Source: Megachile rotundata
Lineage: Eukaryota; Arthropoda; Insecta; Hymenoptera; Megachilidae
Length of the DNA: 64,000 nt
NCBI RefSeq assembly: GCF_050947335.1
Contig: NC_134985.1
Coordinates: 20,203,190-20,267,189, forward strand
Reading direction: 5' to 3'
This document shows positions 36,788 to 50,000 of this stretch, in pieces. Each line of letters starts with the position of its first letter. Within the stretch, counting starts at the first letter, position 1. The position numbers were made by a program, and so were the translations under genes. The notes below the pieces were generated by a model that saw only the letters and a program-made list of their open reading frames with translations, made no database searches and was not told the origin of the DNA.

Positions 36788-36793
36788 TTTATT
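36788..36793 (-). terminator. polyadenylation signal of the distal SPCS1 copy
   Basis: AATAAA on the minus strand lies about 250 bp past the stop codon at 37043. Confidence 0.5.
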
Positions 36794-37042
36794 GATGTCT
36801 TTGACACGTTAATGCATTTAGTCTAAATACAATTTAATGGTACAAGTATTACTGGTTTGTGATACAATATACAATCGAGTTTGAAGTTAGTTAATTAAAT
36901 AAAAAATATTGGTTCACTCTGTTACAGTTACAGTAATCCATTTCTCTTTATCATGAACATATCTTAATTACAATTTAAATTACAACTTAGATCTTACTTC
37001 CTAATATTTTACATTATCAAGTTTTTTACAACCATGAAGAGA

Positions 37043-37809
37043 CTATTTTTTCTTCTTTAACTCATATGAGACTGTCTCTTTTTCCTGAGGAGTTTGCCAG
37101 TCTAAAGGTTTACGACGGTACATGGACCATGGTGGTACTGTCACCAAAAGGGCCATTACCAAACCAGCTCCAAGTATATAGAATGTTTGTGAAAATTGCT
37201 GGATAATGTATCCCCATATCAATCCAACTACCTGCAAAAATAAGTCAATTAGTTCAAAAAACAGTTTCAGTAATTTGATTGTACATGTTTCTATGCTTAC
37301 AAGATATTCAAGTGTATAAACTTAATCATATACATTAATTATATACATTTGTACTTAGGATCCCTACACATTATACACTTTAATGTATTATAAATAACAT
37401 TCATAGTCTACTGTACTCTGTATTTTAAATACAATACTTTACCCCAAATAGTGTTACAATGATCCTTGACAATTTCTCTGCTCGTGCTTGTCCATCATAA
37501 TCCTAAAGAACATAAATAGCATCATTCACTTTCATTTAATTCTTTCTAAGTTATAACATTTCTATGTTTGTAACAAATAATTAATATTATTAGAAAGAGT
37601 TGAGAAGTATTAATAGATAAGGTAGTAGAGAAGTACTTCCACTTTATTATGAGAGTTAAAGTTTGACATATAAGAATACATAGCTTTAACACAGAAAAAA
37701 TATATAATAATATTAGTCAAAAGTCGTTAACACATTAAATAATTATTTCTAATTATAAACTTACAACGTGTGTTGGGATAGACTTGATATACTGTACCCA
37801 CAAGCTCAT
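37043..37809 (-). CDS. SPCS1: signal peptidase complex subunit 1, copy A (97 aa)
   Basis: Exons are 37765-37809, 37443-37502 and 37043-37231, both introns in phase 0 (donors GTAAGT and GTAAAG, acceptors TTTAG and TGCAG). SPCS1 is the small accessory subunit of the ER signal peptidase complex. It has two membrane helices with both ends in the cytosol and assists cleavage by the catalytic subunit. Visible hallmarks are DYDGQARAEKLSRIIVTLFG (16-35), helix 1 (about 27-46), a short QQFSQT turn, helix 2 (about 50-68), the conserved PPW (68-70) with YRRKPLDW, and a Lys-rich tail. The length is close to the usual roughly 100 residues. A second copy lies about 1.4 kb upstream on the same strand. It appears intact. 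Confidence 0.95.
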
Positions 37810-38970
37810 TGTAAACAAATAAGATCGTGGTGCCGGGCGGCTACTAATGTGAACGACTTCAGTACGGTTCAGAATTGCAGTCGATACGTACATGTTGTTC
37901 GCGCGGACGTTTGTATTTAACATTTACGCGCGAATTTTTTCGTGATAACAACTTTAATTCATCTAGTAATAATACAGTGATAAATTTATACATTTTCACA
38001 GTAGTAAACTCACACAAGTGTAGCAACAATAACATTATTAATAAAACAGTGTACTGCAACCGCCATTTGTAAATTTTTCGACGTCTTTCTTCTTCTTGAT
38101 GCATTTCATTTTCTTACTACCGAAGTTTTTTATACTGACACAAATAAAATGTATATAAACGATCCTCGTTTCGAGTAATTAAACAATTATCATGATTAGT
38201 GAGTCGATTCGAATATAACTTTCTTAACCGAAGTGTTACGCAATTTCTTAACTTATCATTTTACGGATGGAAACTGCATGTGCGTTACGTATATCATGCT
38301 TTCTAATGCTTTCGAGTACGAATCTCTCCATTAAAATTCAAGAGATTATCGTATAAAAACAGGTATCAATAGCAAATAAAAATTGAATAATCCAATTATA
38401 TAACACAATTTCGATTAAAATTTCTACGTGAGAAAATTTCGCGCCTTTAAAGTCCCGCGTATTTCCTGCAAACATTTCTTCGGTAGTGATCCCTTCCATT
38501 CGATCAGTTTTCAGGAAGAGAGTGCAATTCGAATTATCATAGTTCGTGCCAGAGATCGTGTCACTGATCGGTTAGACAGAAACTATTAATTAGACATGGT
38601 TAGGTACTTCTAGGTGTCGGCAATGCTCTACGTGTCATCACTGGCTAGAAAACGCGTTTCTAGTCGTTCAATGACATGCATCGCTTGTTCATTCATACTT
38701 CGCAATAGTTTTAGAAGAGAAACCGACACGCGTCACGAGTTGGTCTACGCGCGCATCTGCACGCGCGGAATTCAAAACAAGATTCAAGTAAAATGTCTCA
38801 AGGGCAACGACATGTTACGAGAGTATTGAAATCTCGTAAGAAAATCAACCAGTAGCTATTACGAAATGTTAGTGTTCTTTCCTATCCGTTTTACTTTGCT
38901 ATTTTTTACTGTTATTACTGTGGTACATTTAATACTGATTTAAAATTTGAGTCATACAAAAGTCTTGTAA

Positions 38971-38976
38971 TTTATT
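38971..38976 (-). terminator. polyadenylation signal of the proximal SPCS1 copy
   Basis: AATAAA on the minus strand lies about 225 bp past the stop codon at 39198. Confidence 0.5.
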
Positions 38977-39197
38977 TATACATTTATATAAATACATTTA
39001 ATATTTACTATTATTGATAATAATTTTTAAATTAATGTATCAGCAATCATTACAAATAGCTCACTCTATTTTTGTTACAATAAATAGGTTTCTAAGTTCT
39101 GTCATAAACATATGATTTTTAATACCAAATTAACACAATGTACTCCTTTAATGAGTTAACAGTTTAAAAAATATCAGTAATCATAAACAGCAGCCAC

Positions 39198-39713
39198 CTA
39201 TTTCTTTTTCTTTTGTTTAAGCGTGACTTCAGCCTGAGGTTTTTGCCACTCCAAAGGTTTACGACGATACATGGGCCATGGGGGTACAGTGATTAGGACG
39301 GCTAATACGAATCCAGCTCCAAGTATGTAAAATGTTTGAGAAAATTGCTGAATAACATATCCCCATATTAATCCAACAACCTACAAGTGCAAATCAGTCA
39401 TATGGAAAGTTTTCTACAAACTTGAATGAATTATAAACACTTGAAATGCACAAATTTACCCCAAATAATGTTATAATAACTCTTGATAACTTTTCTGCTC
39501 TAGCTTGCCCATCATAGTCCTGCAAAAGAGGATATTTCCTATTAGACATTAAATAACAATTCAAACAATTGTATAGTAACACCTGTTGTATTGTAAAACA
39601 TAACCTAATAAAATCTATGTACACGTACTGTTAAAAGAAAATAACTTAAATTTATTCTCCGTACTTACCATATGCGTTGGAATGGATTTAATATATTGTA
39701 TCCACGAACTCAT
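39198..39713 (-). CDS. SPCS1: signal peptidase complex subunit 1, copy B (95 aa)
   Basis: Exons are 39669-39713 (45 bp), 39460-39519 (60 bp) and 39198-39380, all phase 0 (donors GTAAGT and GTAAAT, acceptors TGCAG and TGTAG). The first two exon lengths are identical to copy A. Exon 1 matches copy A at 12 of 15 residues and exon 2 at 18 of 20. Exon 3 keeps WGYVIQQFSQTFYILGAG, PPWPMYRRKPLEWQKPQ and a Lys tail that is two residues shorter. No stop or frameshift was seen. The introns are shorter than in copy A. It is therefore a diverged but apparently intact tandem duplicate. Which copy is the main one cannot be told here. Confidence 0.95.
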
Positions 39714-39729
39714 TGTAAATAATATCAAT

Positions 39730-41080
39730 TTGTTAACTAACGACAAACAAATTTTAATTCAGATACAAATCATACATGAAATGTTGACGTAGCTAGCGCA
39801 GGCGCAAGCACTCTTTACTGTCACGTGTCACTTTCACTGTGGCGCGAAATATAACTGCGCGGGTAGAATTTAAAATTTAAATTGTGCAAAAATAAATGTA
39901 CTAACAAATTTCTTTGTTAAGTTATTTCCTCGTTAAGTTTATATGATTGTTTTTTAATTGTTTTTAGTGTTTTACGAATGTTGTAAATGTAAAAAAAGAA
40001 ACAAAGAGACATGCTCTGTATATTACAATTTACATTTTATTCAACATAATGTAACAAATATTACAACACGAAATTTTTCAATAAAATTTTCCATTATTAT
40101 TTGTGCTTCATTTCTTACTCATAAAACAATGTTGCAACTCGAACAAAACGCATCGATTACAGTCCACAAACGTTTTTCAATGCTCTGTCGTCATTGTTTA
40201 GAAAACGCGTTTTCTAACATTGCAGCCACATGCAACTAGGTTAGACACTCGTGTTTCGTGGCAGTGTTTAACAATGTGATCGACACGCGCTCTTGCATGC
40301 ATGGAATTCGAAATTACGTCAGGACGAAGTGTCTCGCCAAGAATGATTCGTTATGAAAATATTGATATTGAGCAAAACAATTATTCCATTAAAGTCATGA
40401 AACTTTATATGCGAGGTTAAACAGTTTTCTCAGATTCACACTTTTCCATAAGAATACAAATTTGTACAAATATACAATTTCGTAAGATTTCTTATATACA
40501 AATATCCGAGTTCTTTGAATCGTTCGAGATATTCAATCTCACTTAACGATCGAGACTCTTAATTGACAGCATTGGTAGCACTGACCAACATCTGATCACA
40601 GATATCGCAAGTACTTTCATAATTATTTTTAATTTTTAAATGCTATCACCAGGTAACGTGGTGAATTCTTAACATTTCACAATTCTAACTATTCATTACT
40701 CATTTGGTTCACGTCTGACATAATTAGAATTTTTGTCTAAGGCGGCCCTCATATGTGGACGTTCATTTGTACATTACTAATGTTTTAAAAACGTTTGTAC
40801 TCAATTAGTGTCGATTTAAAATAAGCAAAACACTATAACATAAAAACAGGACTTTTTCTAACTTCATTCTCGGTTATCTCCAGAAGGCAGAGACCAGTTC
40901 ACACTCCATGGGGGGCGACCTTAGTTACCTAGTGACACATACACACATTCTCACCTCATTCACAAGGCTTCATTCACCGAAGTAATTAAATATATCACTC
41001 AGAGGCAGTAAAAGGTCACACCTTAATTAACAGTCCCTCCAAATACGTGAATGAACACCTACAATCAGTATTCCCGAAGT
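39730..41080. other. intergenic, with a segment resembling 38.6-38.85 kb
   Basis: About 40178-40375 resembles 38626-38835: TAGAAAACGCGTTTCTA against TAGAAAACGCGTTTTCTA, then GGAATTC, TGTCTC and TATTGA at similar spacing. The SPCS1 duplication therefore seems to include upstream flank. No gene was seen. The open frame at 39958-40239 lacks features. Confidence 0.5.
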
Positions 41081-41085
41081 GTCTC

Positions 41086-44000
41086 CTACATGGACGAGTA
41101 CCAAGCCGGTGTATGCGTCAATTCGTTGCATCTCGCGAAGTGCACCGCATCGGCCACGGTAGGAAACATCGAGTACAGGCTACCTCCGTATTCCGTCAGA
41201 TTGCACTTTCTCATCATCTCGTACACGGGACCTGCAATCGGTTAAATCGCGTCGAATTGTCGCCGTATATCATGACAGCCGATCAACCAGGCTTCCGCTT
41301 CCGATTGATCACCATCGAGAAACGCTCGTTCATTCTACTTACCGGAACAGCCGGCTACGTACACCGCGATATTCATGTCGCAGTACTCGCTGATCAGGTT
41401 TCCTAGGGTCGTTGCTCCCGCAAGATCCATGTGAGTTAAGGCGCTCAAGTCCAGCACTAGGGTGTGCAGCTGTGACAGTAAGGAAATTAATATGGTGTAC
41501 TCAGATGAGGAGGGTTAGGGGATGTGTGGAGTTGGGGATGAGAGGATTTGGGGATGTGTGGAGTTGGGGATGTGTGGAGTTGGGGATGTGAGGATTTGGG
41601 GATGTGAGGATTTGGGGATGTGAGGAGTTGGGGATGTGAGGAGTTGCATATGTGAGGATTTGGAGATGTGAGGAGTTGGGATAAGTGGGATTTGGGATAT
41701 GTGGGATTTGGGGATGTGAGGAGTTGGGATATGTGGGATTCGGGATATGTGGGATTTGGGATATGTGGGATTTGGGATAAGTGGGACTTGGGATATGTGG
41801 GATTTGGGGATGTGAGGAGTTGGATATATGAGGATTTGGGGATGTGAGGTGTTGGGATATGTGGGATTCGGGATATGTGGGATTTGGGATATGTGGGATT
41901 TGGGATATGTGGGATTTGGGGTATGTGGGATTTGGGGATGTGAGGAGTTGGGATATGTGGGATTCGGGGTATGTGGGATTTGGGACATATGGGATTTGGA
42001 AATATGAGAATCTGGGAATGTGGTAATTTGGAAATATAGGAATATAAGCATGTGGGTATTTTAGGATGTGGGAACTGGTGTGTAGCGAATTAAGAACGCA
42101 GAGATTTGGCAACGTAGAGATTCATGGGTCCTCCAATTTGTGAACATGAAATTTAAGGACTTGACTTGATGCAGAAAACTGGGAATGTAGAGTGCTAAAA
42201 GAGTAAGGATTCACAATGCAAAAAAATACCTCCTTAATTTCCTTCAACTCTTCATGTCCCAAATTCTTCCTCGGTCTATGTCCCGCAATCTTATACACCT
42301 GTTCACGAAACTGCTGACGGCAGGCAAAGTTCAAGCTGCCACAGTAATGGAATATCTTGATACCAGGTACCTCCACTGTCTGAAAGTGCAATGTTTAACC
42401 CGATCAGTCGCACAAATAGCCTTTCAAGGTTAACACTGTGTAAGAACAAAGCTGTCATTACTCCATACGCTTTTATATCTCTTGCTGTCCAGGTACAGCT
42501 CAGTGCCAGGTACTTGACCGAGGGAGCAGGTGTATGGACGAACTGCAAAGAGGACGAGTTTGCCTATGCAGAAGAATATTCCGACCAGAAGACCATATTC
42601 AATGTCCAGTAGGATCACGGTTATAAATGTTACGGCCCAGATGACTCCGTCCATTTTGTCTAGGTCCCAAAATTTCTTGAACTCTTTCACCTTCTTTAGC
42701 ATTCCGTTTAGAGCCACCACTATGATGCTGGCTAGGACACACTGTTCGAACACGTGTAAATTAAGAAATTTAATTATGTAACTTGATTATGTATAATGTG
42801 ATACAATGTATATGTAGCAAAAATGATGTATAATGTAACACAATGTATATGTAACAAAATTGTGTATAATGTAACAAAAGTTATGTATAATGTGACAAAA
42901 TGTATATGTAACAAAATTATGTATAATGTAACAAAATGTATATGTAACAAAATTATGTATAATGTAACAAAATGTATATGTAACAAAATTATGTATAATG
43001 TAACAACATGTATATGTAACAAAAATTATGTATAATATAACAAAATGTATATGTAACAAAAATGATGTATAATGTTTTGCAACAAGATGTTTATTAATAT
43101 GTTTATCAGTAGCAATAAACGCAGCAATGTAAATAAGAATTTTATGCAATGATTATCAATTACCCGTGGCAGAGGTTCAAACAAAGGACCAATCCACAAC
43201 AACACGCTGACCAAAAGTCCGCAGGATATTAAACTAGCAAGTTGAGTGTGTCCTCCAACAGTCTGCTGTATCAAGGACCTCGACAACGAGGCTGTGAACG
43301 GCATACAAGAAAAGAAGGATCCAACAAGGTTTCCAGCACCCTGAAAATTGAAGTCAGGTGTTAGTTGAATTCACGTAAGAGGTCTAATCAGACAGCTATT
43401 ACGATTATGAGCCGTTAAGAAACTGTTCAATTAAGAAGCGCCTTGAAAACGAAAGTGGGTCGGGAATCGATTAGTATCTTCTCAAGGATTACCTGAGCCA
43501 TTAATTCTTGATTCGAGTCCACTTCGTAGTTTAATTTCTGCGCGAAGATCAACGCCATGGACATGGTGATTGTGTAGGAGACCATGGTGATTATGAAACT
43601 GTCCAGGAGGATGTGCGGTATCAGCGAGAACGAGGGGAGAGTTGGACTCGGAAAACTGAAAGAGGAAAAATTTTCTATATTATACAAATTCATGTTATAA
43701 TATTTATATTGTTTAGATTATGTTATTATTTCCATATTATTCGCAATAGTGTAAGATGTTTATTCTTGTAAGATCGTTTATTTTGAAGATGGTGTAATTT
43801 TCATTTATTTGGAAAAAATTAAAGGTTAGCATCTATGTCAATGAAAAATAATTATATCAAGGTTAATTATATCAAGATTGATTATAGGTTAATTCTATCA
43901 AGACAATTCAGCAATTTTTTTTACCGATCGATCAATATGTAATTTCATTATATAAATTTGTTTCAGGTGATTTAACTAAAATAATATTAATGCAAATGAC

Positions 44001-47000
44001 AAAATAAACAGCCTATATTGTTAATAATATTAATATTAAAATAAAATTACCCGACTGGTATATGACCAACAGTAGCAAGGCCATAATCAGTCCCAAGGTT
44101 CAGGTGCACCGAGAGAATAGTGCCGATGAGGACAGCCAACATTTCTATAGGAAATGGAAAGGGGCATATTCTCGCGACTTTTTTCTGCGAATCAAACGCA
44201 GTTCAAATTGAAAACTGGGTTTTTAAGGTTTTGTATTAGTTTATTAAGTTTATAGCAACCTTTAGGAGATTGTTGGTGATGAGTAGTATGATGATGGAGG
44301 CTGAGAGTGCGACAGCTACCCAGTTGGCTGTTTTGATGTTGGTGAAGTAGTCCACATATGTCTGAAATAATAACACTTGTGTTATATATTGATATATCGA
44401 TGTGGAATGTTATGTGTATAGTGGAATGTTATGAATATAGTGTGTTAGGTCTTCGTGTTGAAGTATTATGTGTTATATTATATGTATAGTGCGTTGTGTA
44501 ACCATATGTTGCTTCAGAACTCGTATGTGCTATGTCTGAGGTATCAAGTGATGAGATGTATTAAATCATAGGTCCTACATTTCTAAATTCCCACATTCCC
44601 CAATTCCCACGTTCCCAAATTCTCTCATTCCCAATTCCCACATTCCCCAATTCTCACATCCCCAATTCCCACATCCCCCAATTCCACATTCCCCAATTCC
44701 ACATTCCCCACTTCTACATTCCCCAATTCCCACATCCCCCAATTCCACATTCCCCAATTCCCATATTCCCCAACTCCCACATTCCCCAATTCCCACATTC
44801 CCCAATTCCCATATTCCCCAATTCCCACATTCCCCAATTCCCACATTCCCCAATTCCCACATTCCCCAATTCCCACATTCCCAAATTCTCACATTCCCAA
44901 ATTCTCATATCCCCAAATCCTTACATCCTCAAATTCTCACACCCCCAATTTCCCAAATTTCCGAATCCTAACATCCCCAATTTCTCACACCCCTAAATTT
45001 CTACTTCTAAATTCTCACATCCCCAAATCTTCACATCCCCAAATCCTCACACCCCCATATCCTCACACCTCCAACTCCTCACATCCCCCACTCCTCCCAT
45101 CCCCAACTCCTCCCATCCCCAAATCCCTACATCCCCAATTCCTCAAAAACTACCTCATCATGTAACCTCTTATTGTCCTACCACATAAACGCGTCACACC
45201 AGATGACGTCAAGAAATAATAAAACATACGAATAAAACAGCTTAAAAATTGTCTCCAACAGATCTCTATTCACAAATTCCACACAAAAACGTTACATAAC
45301 AATGAAAGGAACCGTCAGCCACATTCCTGTCTCGTCAACGATTGTCCTTCGAGAAATCTTCCTTCCATTTCCGTAGCGGAACAAAACAGTGGGACTTCGC
45401 GTCTGCAGATGAAACGGAATCTCTTTCTTTCGTCGAATATAATCAACGATAGAAAGTTCCAGCTGGAATTTCATGCGTTCGCGACCAGTTTCTTAGCAAT
45501 TTTCGTGCCGTTCACTAGAAACCGTATGAAATCCAGTTTCCTGAAACGGACGGCTCCATGTCGGAAACGTAAGAATAATCGTCATAAGACGTTGTAAAAC
45601 TTCGTTTGACTTTATTTGGTGAATTGCCCGAGGATATCAACGACTTTTACTTTTTGATCTTCTGTTTTTTCCGTTGTAAGAGAGTACCGGAAACGTGCTT
45701 CGTGAACGACACCCGGAAGATTTACTATGTTGGACTTCTAATGAAACGATTGTCGTAACGATAAGGGATTCATGCAATCTTTTGCTCATGCAAGCTTCTT
45801 ATTGTTAGATGGTAATTGCGTTTTTATCCTTGAATTTTACTTAGAGTGTAACAATTGTTTTATTTGTTCTCTGTTTGATTCTTGATTTCTTATTTTAATG
45901 TTGGGCGTGAATGGTTCGATATCGAGGTCGATATGCCTCGTTAATTTATGGAACGTTTCAAGGATTTGGAATTACGAGTGCTTTGAACTGGGTTTTTGTA
46001 TCCTTGGAGCTGTAGATCAAGTCTTTTATGCGAATTTCAAGATTTTTTTATATTAATGAATTTTTAGATTTTCGAATTACTGTACTTTTAAATAGGTAGA
46101 TATATTTCTGAATCTGTGAATTTCAGCATTCTCAAATTATTAGGTATCCGAACATTTATTCTTACACTTCTAAATTACTACATCTTAGAATCATTATACT
46201 GTAGAATTTATATATCCCCGAAATTATAAATTTTCGAATACTAGGCCAATTCCAACATTCTCCAATTTCAAATTTCTCAATTTCTACATTTTTCAATATT
46301 TACATTTGCCAATTCCATCATTCCTCAATTCCATTATTCTCCAATTCCATTATTCTCCAGTTCCATCATTCTCCAATTCCATTATTCTCCAATTCCATCA
46401 TTCCCCAATTCCATTATTCTCCAATTCCATTATTCTCCAATTCCATCATTCTCCAATTCCATCATTCCCAAATTCCATCATTCCCCAATTCCATTATTCT
46501 CCAATTCCATCATTTACCAATTCCATCATTCCCCAATTCCATCATTTCCCAATTCCATCATTCCCAAATTCTATCATTCCCCAATTCCATCATTCCCCGT
46601 TTCCACCATTCCCCAATTTCATCATTCCCCAATTCCATCATTCCCAAATTCTATCATTCCCCAATTCCAACATTCCTCAATTCCCACATTCCCCAATTCC
46701 ATCATTCCCCAATTCCACATTTCCAGATCTTTACATCTCCAAATTCCTACACCCCCGAATTCCTATATCCCCAAATTCCTACGCCCCCAAATTTCTATAT
46801 CTCCCGATTTCCCACATCCCCAAATTTCTACACCCCCAATTTCCTACATCCCCAAGTTCCTATATTCCCAAATTCTTAAATCCCCAAATCCCTAAATCCC
46901 CGAATCCCTAAACCCTCGAATACTTAAACCTTAAAATTCCTAAATCCCCAAATTTCAAAATCCCCGAATCCCTAAATCTTCGAATCCCTAAATCTCCAAA

Positions 47001-50000
47001 TCCTTAGCTCCCCAAATTCTCAAACCCCCAAATTCCCAATATCCCCAAATCCCAAAACCCCCACTCCCTCCTGAATTTGCTATTCAGGAAGTTTGAACCT
47101 GTTTTATTATTATTCTCAAGGTCCACCAGATAATACAGCCATATTGACTCTGATAACAAACTCTAATAATCGCGTTACACAGAAAGTTCGGCCAAAGCCT
47201 ACAAATAAAAGATGTTTGACTATTTAAATGCCGACTATTTAGATGATCGTGTAAACAGCGTTATCGAATGGAAAAATTTCGCTACACGATATTTTCTTCG
47301 ATAATAAGGTTTGTTCATGTCCTGCTACTAATCTTTGAATTTTTAATTCGATCATTCAGCAAATGTTCCGTCAACGAACATTTATCGCACGAATCGGAAG
47401 GTCTTTCCACATCGTTATTGATAAAATTCTGATAACAACTCACGTGTATTGATCACGTCAGAAATAACTGGTGTGTTTGTCCGACTGTTCCGAGCAATCA
47501 GAAAGGTGTCAAGCGATCGATGTAACGCGATGATAAATCGCTGCAATTACGAAATCGTGGAACGGTTGCAATTTAAATTGCATAATTTAGATGCGTTGGA
47601 TCCTTGTTTTCGTTTGAAATATCTGCCCTTTGATCGAATTACAAAACTGGTTTGCAATCGTAAATTCAGTCATTATATGTCTTTTTAAAGAAAATAGTTG
47701 TAGAACATGTTTGCTGTTCTTTTAGGAACACATGTTTCGTGGAACAGAAACCTTATAACCTTATCGTTGATTATCCGGAGTCAACCTTGTCTTCCAATTT
47801 CATCTTTTCCTGTGCGGGGAGAAAGTACCTATCGATAACCCGGACATCTCAATCGATTAACTAACGGTCGCCTCGCAATTTGATCCTGTAGAAACTTGGA
47901 AGCCATCGATCTTCCTGTCAGCCACGTCCGATTATCTTTTAATGGCCGCCATTGTAACGAAGATTGCTTATTGCTTCCTTTACCTACAGTTTTGTTAGCA
48001 AATATCATGGATATACTCACGAAGATTAGCTTGAAGGCTCCTTTTCGGCTAGGTAAATTTTTTAGGCCCAATAGATCCTTGACTTGAGATGTGAAAACGT
48101 GCACTGCTGCCGAAGTTGTGAAGCCGCTGACCAGACTGTCGGCTAGCAGGGAGGCGATCACTCCTAGGCGTAGCACGTACATTGCTAGCTGAATTCAAAT
48201 GTGAGATTAATTATTTTAGAGGTTTACAATTTTTTAAGGTTTTGGGTATAGAGGGGAAAAGTAGGGAATTGATGAATATTGATATTTTTAATTTTTTGAG
48301 GAGGGACGTTGGGGACGTATGTGTGAAGTTATTGCATTGTTACATGCACGTGTGAGGGAATCTACGTGTGATGGAATTCTTACGTTTTTAAATGAGTACA
48401 GTACTGAATTTCTACACTTTCAAATTTTTGTATTTCCAAATTCTCACATCCTCAATTTCCCAAATTTCATAATTTCACATTTCCCAATTCCCACATTCCC
48501 CAATTCCAAATTTCCCAATTTCCACGTTCCCCAATTCCATAATTCCCCAATTCCATAATTCTCCAATTCCCATATTCCCCAATTTCCACGTTCCCCAATT
48601 CCATAATTCCCCAATTCCATAATTCTCCAATTCCCACGTTCCCCAATTCCCACATTCCCCAATTCCCACATTCCCCAATTCCCACATTCCCCAATTCCCA
48701 CATTCCCCAATTCCCACATTCCCCAATTCCCACATTCCCAAATTCCCACATTCCCCAATTCACACGGTCCCCAATTCCCAAATTCCCACATTCCCAAATT
48801 CCCACATTCCCCAATTCACACGTTCCCCAACTCCCACATTCCCCAATTCCCACATTCCCCAATTCCCACATTCCCCAATTCCCACATTCCCCAATTCCCA
48901 CATTCCCCAATTCCCACATTCCCCAATTCTCACATTCCCCAATTCCCACATTCCCCAATTCCCATATTCCCCAATTCCCACATTCCCAAATTCTCACATC
49001 CCCAAATCCTCACGCCCTTAAACTCACACCCCCAATTTCCCAAATTTCCGAATCCTCACATCTCCAATTTCTCACACCTCCAAATTCTCACATTCCCAAT
49101 TTCCCAATTTTCCAGCCCCTCACATTCCCAATTTCTCACACCGCCAAATCCTCGCATTTCCAAATTACTACTTCCCCAAATCTTCTCATCCCCAATTCTT
49201 CACACCCCCAAATTTCCTAATAGCATTTCCTAACCCAAATCTCCCCAAGCCCCAAACCTATCACAGACACGCGAACATAATGGACACCCAATACAGCTCT
49301 AGGAAGTACAAGAGCGCAAGTAATAAATAACGCGATAATGAAATCTGACCCACAGTCACAAAGGACGCATAATTGGACCGTAGCGAAAGGATTAAATATC
49401 GATGGTACGCTCGAGAGGTTCTCCTTGAGGGAAATCACGAGTTTAACAGAGACGTTGCCCCTCCTACCGGATGGAGTAAAAAAGAAGACGATAGAGAAGG
49501 ACAATTACCTCTATCATGGCTACGGTGAACGTGACTGCTGTAGCAACTTCGATGGGGGAATATTGGTAGTTTGTGGTTGATTCATTATATTCCGTAGCGT
49601 TATTGATGTTTTGGATTTGTGATGGGGTGCTGTAAGTCGTTACCACTTTTCCTGTCATCATGCAAACCAACGCGAACGTACCTTCGCATAATAAAAATCG
49701 TGTGATTAAATAGGGGTATTGTTTTGGATTGATAATAGGGGTACCAGAATTGGTGACACGATCTGGAAATTATCATTGTAGAGAAATGTAGATCATTGTA
49801 GAATTTCAGACAGAAAAGCAAATTTGGAGAGGTCATTTATATTCGGAGTTGAACATCGCTTAACCTCAAGAAAGTTTCTAACGAAATGAAATATTTGGAG
49901 TTCAGGAATAACTTTTCTGTACGAAAATTTATTAATGTAAGAAAAATTTGGAGGGAGTCCAAGGTGAAAATAATGAATAATTTTTAGTCGAAGTTACTCT

